Shown in pieces: positions 6,677 through 9,702 of a DNA stretch of 9,702 nt. The stretch comes from an uncultured Collinsella sp. Lineage in GTDB: Bacteria; Actinomycetota; Coriobacteriia; Coriobacteriales; Coriobacteriaceae. Under the pieces are notes generated by a model that worked only from the letters and a program-made list of their open reading frames with translations, had not been told where the DNA came from and did not search any database. Position 1 is the first letter of the stretch. Every line of letters begins with the position of its first letter. The position numbers and the translations under genes are program-made. The DNA lies in assembly GCA_900550735.1 (NCBI GenBank), contig URTD01000064.1, positions 1-9,702 of the forward strand. Reading direction: 5' to 3'.

Positions 6677-6694
6677 GTGTGCCCTATTGCACAC
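6677..6694 (-). promoter_or_regulatory. Hairpin in the rplK-rplA spacer
   Basis: GTGTGC (6677-6682) and GCACAC (6689-6694) form a six-bp stem with a six-nt loop in the intercistronic mRNA. It sits between the L1-site mimic and the bulged stem nearer rplK. Its function is unknown; a spacer fold or processing site is possible. Confidence 0.4.
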
Positions 6695-6697
6695 ATT

Positions 6698-6732
6698 TAA
6701 CGGGCGCCCCGGTCGGAGCACCCGCCGTTACC
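6698..6732 (-). promoter_or_regulatory. Bulged stem after rplK, possible attenuator or processing site
   Basis: On the - strand TAAC, a GGC bulge and GGGTGC pair with GCGCCC and GTTA (one U-G wobble) around a ten-nt loop, starting about 11 nt after the rplK stop. TAAATG follows with no real T run, so strong termination is unlikely. Together with the two neighbouring hairpins the whole spacer appears structured. Confidence 0.4.
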
Positions 6733-6743
6733 ATAAGAAATCG

Positions 6744-7172
6744 CTACTCAGCGATGGTGACGCCCATGGAACGGGCGGTACCGGCGATGATCTTCTTGGC
6801 GGCGTCAATGTCGTTGGCATTGAGGTCCGGCATCTTGATCTCGGCGATCTTGGTGAGCTGCTCCTGGGAGAGCTGACCAACCTTGTCAGCCTGGGGCTTA
6901 GCGGAACCAGACTTGAGGTTCAGCTCCTTCTTGATAAGGTGAGCCGCCGGCGGGGTCTTGGTGATGAAGGAGAAGGACTTGTCCTCGTAGACAGAGATCT
7001 CAACGGGGATGATGTCACCCTTCTTGTCCTGCGTCTCGGCGTTAAAGGCCTGGCAGAACTGCATGATGTTCACGCCAGCAGCGCCCAGGGCGGGGCCGAC
7101 GGGAGGAGCGGGGTTTGCTGCACCAGCAGGAATCTGGAGCTTAATGACGTTGGCAACCTTCTTCTCAGCCAT
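6744..7172 (-). CDS. rplK: 50S ribosomal protein L11
   Basis: L11 forms the base of the GTPase-associated centre with 23S rRNA and is needed for factor function and for RelA-type stringent signalling. The product is 142 residues, the usual length: MAEKKVANVIKLQIPAG, then the hallmark NPAPPVGPALG and the C-terminal rRNA-binding domain with MPDLNAND and the closing ARSMGVTI. An ATG two codons upstream (7176-7178) leaves almost no gap to AAAGGA. The ATG at 7170-7172 has a six-nt gap and the normal N-terminus, so I chose it. It lies about 120 nt after nusG and about 117 nt before rplA, both large gaps for a ribosomal operon and both containing possible regulatory structure. Confidence 0.98.
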   Translation of the reverse strand: MAEKKVANVIKLQIPAGAANPAPPVGPALGAAGVNIMQFCQAFNAETQDKKGDIIPVEISVYEDKSFSFITKTPPAAHLIKKELNLKSGSAKPQADKVGQLSQEQLTKIAEIKMPDLNANDIDAAKKIIAGTARSMGVTIAE

Positions 7173-7178
7173 GGTCAT

Positions 7179-7184
7179 TCCTTT
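7179..7184 (-). promoter_or_regulatory. Ribosome binding site that fixes the rplK start
   Basis: AAAGGA on the - strand directly abuts the upstream ATG (7176-7178) but lies six nt from the ATG at 7170-7172. It therefore supports the shorter, family-typical L11. Confidence 0.75.
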
Positions 7185-7207
7185 CGAATCACGAGTGTGA
7201 AGTACTT

Positions 7208-7236
7208 GCTATATCGTAAGCACGCACGTGTTAGAA
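7208..7236 (-). promoter_or_regulatory. Possible internal promoter before rplK
   Basis: On the - strand TTCTAA (7236-7231) and TATAGC (7213-7208) are separated by 17 nt, matching the consensus at three and four positions respectively. The 120-nt nusG-rplK gap could house a secondary promoter, but the match is weak. Confidence 0.22.
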
Positions 7237-7292
7237 GCACTCCTGAGATGAGCAGTCACAGAAGAAGCACGCTCGCGCGAACGGACGAAAAC

Positions 7293-7829
7293 TTAAGCGA
7301 TGACAGCGACCTGGTTAAAGTCGAGCTCGACCGGCGTCTCGCGGCCAAAGATCATCAGCGTGACCTTGAGCTTGCCAGCCTCGGTGTTAACCTCGGAGAC
7401 CTTGCCATCAAAGTCGGTAAGCGGGCCATCGGTGACGCGGACGGACGTACCGACCTCAATATCAACCGAGGTGCGCTTGGGCGAATCGCCCTTACCGGGA
7501 CGACGAGTCATCTTGTTGTACTCGTCGCGGGAAAGCGGAGCGGGCTTGCCGTTGCCGCCTAGGAAACCGGTGACGCCAGGCGTGTTACGAACACACGTCC
7601 AAGCATCGTCATCCATCTCCATGCGGACCAGGACATAACCCGGGAAGATCTTGGAATCCTTGGTCTCGCGCTTGCCACCCTCTTTAATCTCGGTGACGCG
7701 CTCCATAGGAATCTCGATATCAAAGATACGGTCCTGCATGCCCATAGTCTCGATGCGATGCTCGAGATCGGACTTAACGCGGTTCTCGTATCCAGAGTAA
7801 GTGTGAACGACGTACCAACGCTTAGACAT
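7293..7829 (-). CDS. nusG: Transcription termination/antitermination factor NusG
   Basis: NusG binds the clamp of RNA polymerase through its N-terminal domain and links it to Rho or to ribosomal protein S10 through its C-terminal KOW domain. The 178-residue product is of standard length. The NGN domain (about 1-115) starts KRWYVVHTYSGYENRVKSDL and includes KIFPGYVLVRMEMDDDAW and NTPGVTGFLGG. The KOW domain (about 122-178) contains VRVTDGPLTDFDGKV and GRETPVELDFNQV. The GAGGGG ribosome binding site lies within the end of secE, and only three nt separate the two genes, so their translation is likely coupled. Confidence 0.98.
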   Translation of the reverse strand: MSKRWYVVHTYSGYENRVKSDLEHRIETMGMQDRIFDIEIPMERVTEIKEGGKRETKDSKIFPGYVLVRMEMDDDAWTCVRNTPGVTGFLGGNGKPAPLSRDEYNKMTRRPGKGDSPKRTSVDIEVGTSVRVTDGPLTDFDGKVSEVNTEAGKLKVTLMIFGRETPVELDFNQVAVIA

Positions 7830-7832
7830 GGT

Positions 7833-8171
7833 TTAGCCCCTCAATCCAGAGAACAGAGCAAGAGCCTCGCCAAAGCCAGCATCGAGCAGAGCGATGACGA
7901 CGCCGACGACGATCAGAGAAGCGCAAACGACGACCGAGTAGTTCACGAGTTCCTTCTTATCGGGCCACGTGACACGCTTCATCTCGGACTTGACCGAGGC
8001 GAAATACTTCTTGGTGCGGGCGAAGAAACCAGGCTTCTCGTTCTTCTTGGACTTCGCAGCCTTCTCGTTCTTCTTGGCAACGGCCTTCTTGGCCTCAACC
8101 TTGGAGTTGGCGGCAGCGTTGTTGGCAGGCGCCTGCTGCTGAGCCTTCTTCTTGTTCTTCTTGTTGGCCAT
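7833..8171 (-). CDS. secE: Preprotein translocase subunit SecE
   Basis: SecE is the small essential clamp subunit of the SecYEG channel in the cytoplasmic membrane. The product is 112 residues. A long Lys/Ala-rich cytoplasmic extension (1-47) is followed by the conserved amphipathic segment around SVKSEMKRVTWPDKKEL (59-75, with the family's VTWP at 67-70) and one membrane helix (about 79-97). This single-helix form with a charged N-terminal tail is typical of actinobacteria. GGAGG lies eight nt before the ATG. It follows tRNA-Trp and precedes nusG, the common bacterial order. The low-complexity tail is probably flexible and weakly conserved. Confidence 0.97.
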   Translation of the reverse strand: MANKKNKKKAQQQAPANNAAANSKVEAKKAVAKKNEKAAKSKKNEKPGFFARTKKYFASVKSEMKRVTWPDKKELVNYSVVVCASLIVVGVVIALLDAGFGEALALFSGLRG

Positions 8172-8194
8172 TTGGGTTACCTCCGCGCAATGCG

Positions 8195-8224
8195 CTTATA
8201 CATGAGTAAACCGTAAGCCCCCAA
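8195..8224 (-). promoter_or_regulatory. Possible weak promoter before secE
   Basis: On the - strand TATAAG (8200-8195) could act as -10, with TTGGGG (8224-8219) 18 nt upstream as a partial -35. The -35 lies inside the hairpin at 8211-8238. Read-through from the rpmG promoter is an equal explanation for secE expression. Confidence 0.22.
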
Positions 8225-8238
8225 TTGGGAGCTTACGG
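8211..8238 (-). terminator. Hairpin between tRNA-Trp and secE, attenuator-like
   Basis: CCGTAAGC and GCTTACGG (8211-8218 and 8231-8238) pair, and CCC/GGG plus one U-G wobble extend the stem to 12 bp around an AATT loop. On the - strand TTTACTC follows, a poor T tail. It lies ten nt after the tRNA 3' end. It may be a leaky terminator that lowers secE-nusG-rplKA expression relative to rpmG, or a marker for 3' processing of the tRNA. Confidence 0.5.
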
Positions 8239-8247
8239 AATAATGAC

Positions 8248-8323
8248 TGGCACGCCAGGAAGGACTCGAACCCTCAACACTCGGTTTTGGAGACCGATGC
8301 TCTACCAATTGAACTACTGGCGT
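8248..8323 (-). tRNA. trnW: tRNA-Trp (anticodon CCA)
   Basis: The 76-nt gene folds fully. The acceptor ACGCCAG/CTGGCGT is followed by discriminator G and an encoded CCA. The D arm is GTTC/GAGC. The anticodon arm TCGGT/ACCGA has loop CTCCAAA (anticodon CCA), and the T arm GAGGG/CCTTC has loop TTCGAGT. The G discriminator is normal for bacterial tRNA-Trp. It lies 13 nt after rpmG and is probably cut from the same transcript. Confidence 0.97.
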
Positions 8324-8336
8324 ATGTGACTAGAGA

Positions 8337-8486
8337 CTAGCGAGTCTCTTTGTGCAGCGTGTGGTGACGGCACCAGGGGCAATACTTCTTGATCTCCATA
8401 CGATCAGGCATGGTCGACTTGTTCTTGGTGGTCGTATAGTTGCGGCGCTTGCACTCAGTGCACGCAAGAGTAACTAGAGTACGCAT
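8337..8486 (-). CDS. rpmG: 50S ribosomal protein L33
   Basis: L33 is a small large-subunit protein near the E site. This 49-residue protein reads MRTLVTLACTECKRRNYTTT at its start and ends THLHKETR-like (TLHKETR), the family's normal ends. Two Cys pairs, C9/C12 and C36/C39 (CPWC), form a zinc ribbon, so this is the zinc-binding (C+) type. That type is often paired elsewhere in the genome with a zinc-free copy under zinc control, but none is visible here. AAAGG lies about ten nt before the ATG. It is the first gene after a strong promoter and leads into tRNA-Trp and secE, a conserved order. Confidence 0.97.
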   Translation of the reverse strand: MRTLVTLACTECKRRNYTTTKNKSTMPDRMEIKKYCPWCRHHTLHKETR

Positions 8487-8533
8487 GTATCCTGAACCTT
8501 TCATTTCCGCCCCGTACGGGCACGAGTTGGTAC

Positions 8534-8561
8534 TTTATCAGCTCTATATAAGTGCTGTCAA
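8534..8561 (-). promoter_or_regulatory. Strong sigma-70-type promoter of the rpmG-trnW-secE-nusG-rplKA unit
   Basis: On the - strand a perfect TTGACA (8561-8556) is followed after 16 nt by GATAAA (8539-8534), giving a start near 8527 and a leader of about 40 nt before rpmG. The leader contains the ten-bp palindrome CCCGTACGGG (8511-8520). No other comparably good promoter is seen in the right half of the window. Confidence 0.78.
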
Positions 8562-8701
8562 TGAAAACCTCGAATCAATTGGTTCTCGGTGGATCCATTC
8601 ATATTTGGAACACATCAATGAAGCCAACGAGAGCTAATCGACGGTGCGCCCAGGACCATTGTCGATCCTCTCGACACCAGCAACGGCTCAATATCCATTG
8701 C

Positions 8702-8738
8702 AGAAAAGAACCCGGCACCCATATAAGTGCCGGGTTCT
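8702..8738 (-). terminator. Terminator of tuf
   Basis: AGAACCCGGCAC (8707-8718) pairs with GTGCCGGGTTCT (8727-8738) over 12 bp with an eight-nt loop. On the - strand the stem runs into TTTTCTG. It lies 27 nt after the tuf stop and separates tuf from the rpmG promoter. The 140 bases between this terminator and the promoter hold only minor inverted repeats. Confidence 0.87.
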
Positions 8739-8765
8739 CTAAGTCAGCTATATCAAAGAGCTAAT

Positions 8766-9702
8766 TTACTCAATGATCGTGGAGACGATGCCCGAACCGA
8801 CGGTGTGGCCACCCTCGCGGATAGCGAAGCGCAGGCCCTCCTCCATGGCGATCGGGTGGATGAGGTCGCCCTCGATGGTGATGTGGTCACCAGGCATAGC
8901 CATCTCGGTGCCCTCGGGGAGCTTGACCGTACCGGTAACGTCGGTGGTACGGAAGTAGAACTGAGGACGATAACCATCGAAGAACGGGGTGTGACGGCCG
9001 CCCTCCTCCTTGGTCAGAACGTAGATCTCGCCGGTGAACTTGGTGTGCGGGGTAACCGAACCGGGCTTGCAGAGAACCTGGCCGCGCTCGATGTCCTCAC
9101 GCTTGATGCCGCGGAGCAGCAGACCGACGTTGTCGCCAGCCTCGCAGAAGTCCATGGACTTACGGAACATCTCGATACCGGTAACAACGGTGTTCTGGGT
9201 ATCCTTGATGCCGACGATCTCGACGGGCTCGTTGAGCTTGAGCTCACCGCGCTCGACACGGCCGGTAGCAACGGTACCACGGCCGGAGATGGTCATAACG
9301 TCCTCAACGGCCATCAGGAACGGGAGGTCGTTGTTACGAGCAGGCGTCGGGATGTACTCGTCGACGGCCTTCATGAGCTCGCGAATGGCGTCCATCCACT
9401 TGGCGTCGCCCTCGAGAGCGCCCAGAGCGGAGCCACGGATGACGGGGATGTCGTCGCCGGGGAAATCGTACTCGGAGAGGAGCTCACGGGTCTCCATCTC
9501 GACGAGGTCGATGAGCTCGTCATCGTCGACCATGTCGCACTTGTTCAGGAAGACGACGATGTAGGGAACGCCGACCTGACGGGCGAGCAGGATGTGCTCG
9601 CGGGTCTGAGCCATGGGGCCGTCGGTAGCAGCGATGACCAGGATAGCGCCGTCCATCTGAGCAGCACCGGTGATCATGTTCTTGATATAGTCAGCGTGAC
9701 CC
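8766..9702 (-). CDS. tuf: Elongation factor Tu, C-terminal part (cut by window edge)
   Basis: EF-Tu carries aminoacyl-tRNA to the ribosome as a GTP complex. About 312 codons are present; the 5' end lies beyond base 9702, and the frame is open to the edge, starting in the G3 region (GHADYIKN). The G4 motif NKCD and the G5-like SALGALEG are visible, where many bacteria have SALKALEG. Domain 2 (SGRGTVATGRVERG) and domain 3 (GYRPQFYFRTTDVTGTV, REGGHTVGSGIV) follow, ending STIIE. Length and sequence to the stop are normal. GSG stands where E. coli has GAG at the position I recall as Ala375. A terminator follows. The fus/rps genes that often precede tuf cannot be seen. Confidence 0.98.
   Translation of the reverse strand, partial: GHADYIKNMITGAAQMDGAILVIAATDGPMAQTREHILLARQVGVPYIVVFLNKCDMVDDDELIDLVEMETRELLSEYDFPGDDIPVIRGSALGALEGDAKWMDAIRELMKAVDEYIPTPARNNDLPFLMAVEDVMTISGRGTVATGRVERGELKLNEPVEIVGIKDTQNTVVTGIEMFRKSMDFCEAGDNVGLLLRGIKREDIERGQVLCKPGSVTPHTKFTGEIYVLTKEEGGRHTPFFDGYRPQFYFRTTDVTGTVKLPEGTEMAMPGDHITIEGDLIHPIAMEEGLRFAIREGGHTVGSGIVSTIIE

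Noticed and set aside
7170..7178. Longer rplK start (MTMAEKK) at 7178
   Set aside because: This ATG directly abuts the AAAGGA site; the ATG at 7172 is properly spaced and gives the normal L11 length.
6111..7562. A 483-codon + strand open frame across the rplA-rplK-nusG region
   Set aside because: It is antisense to three certain genes, crosses their spacers, and translates to low-complexity Leu/Gly/Asp-rich sequence typical of the opposite strand of high-GC ribosomal genes.
8637..8675. Small inverted repeats ATCGAC/GTCGAT and GTCGA/TCGAC between tuf and rpmG
   Set aside because: The stems are five to six bp with no T tail and no link to promoter boxes, as expected by chance in this composition.
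8440..8764. Two small + strand open frames (65 and 70 codons) upstream of rpmG
   Set aside because: They cover the rpmG start, its promoter and the tuf terminator on the other strand, have no ribosome binding site, and resemble no protein I know.
1..9702. CRISPR arrays, insertion sequences, prophage or defence genes
   Set aside because: No spaced direct repeats, transposase or integrase frames, target duplications or toxin-antitoxin pairs are visible. The short AAAGGG(G)ACA elements are the only repeated sequence family.

Overview
The window looks like chromosome from a high-GC gut actinobacterium of the class Coriobacteriia, most likely Collinsella or a close relative. This rests on base composition, on ribosomal and EF-Tu sequence style, on a sortase-type cell-wall anchor (so a Gram-positive envelope), and on a recurrent AAAGGG(G)ACA element at gene ends that I remember from that group. 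The genus is an inference and could not be checked here.

The left part (1-5830) is transcribed on the + strand. Two tandem hairpins (1-91) close an unseen upstream gene. Then come a secreted, wall-anchored 5'-nucleotidase (156-2180) with its own terminator, a small MscS-type mechanosensitive channel (2310-3077) and a terminator-like hairpin. Last is a two-gene unit in which the genes overlap by ATGA: a 638-residue cytoplasmic protein joining a ParB/sulfiredoxin-like N-terminal part to a BMP/PnrA-type nucleoside-binding domain (3170-5086), and a calcineurin-like metallophosphoesterase with an altered first metal motif (5083-5793). This pair is the best candidate in the window for an undescribed system. 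A 33-bp palindrome and a bidirectional terminator separate it from the convergent right part.

The right part (5919-9702) is on the - strand and holds core expression genes. In order of transcription these are tuf (EF-Tu, cut by the window edge), its terminator, a strong promoter, rpmG (L33), tRNA-Trp(CCA), secE, nusG, rplK (L11) and rplA (L1), then a terminator. This is a conserved bacterial arrangement, except that rplJ-rplL does not follow rplA. The rplK-rplA spacer can fold into an imitation of the L1 binding site of 23S rRNA directly in front of the rplA ribosome binding site, which suggests feedback control by L1.

All protein genes appear intact. I see no insertion sequence, CRISPR array, phage gene or recognisable transposase.
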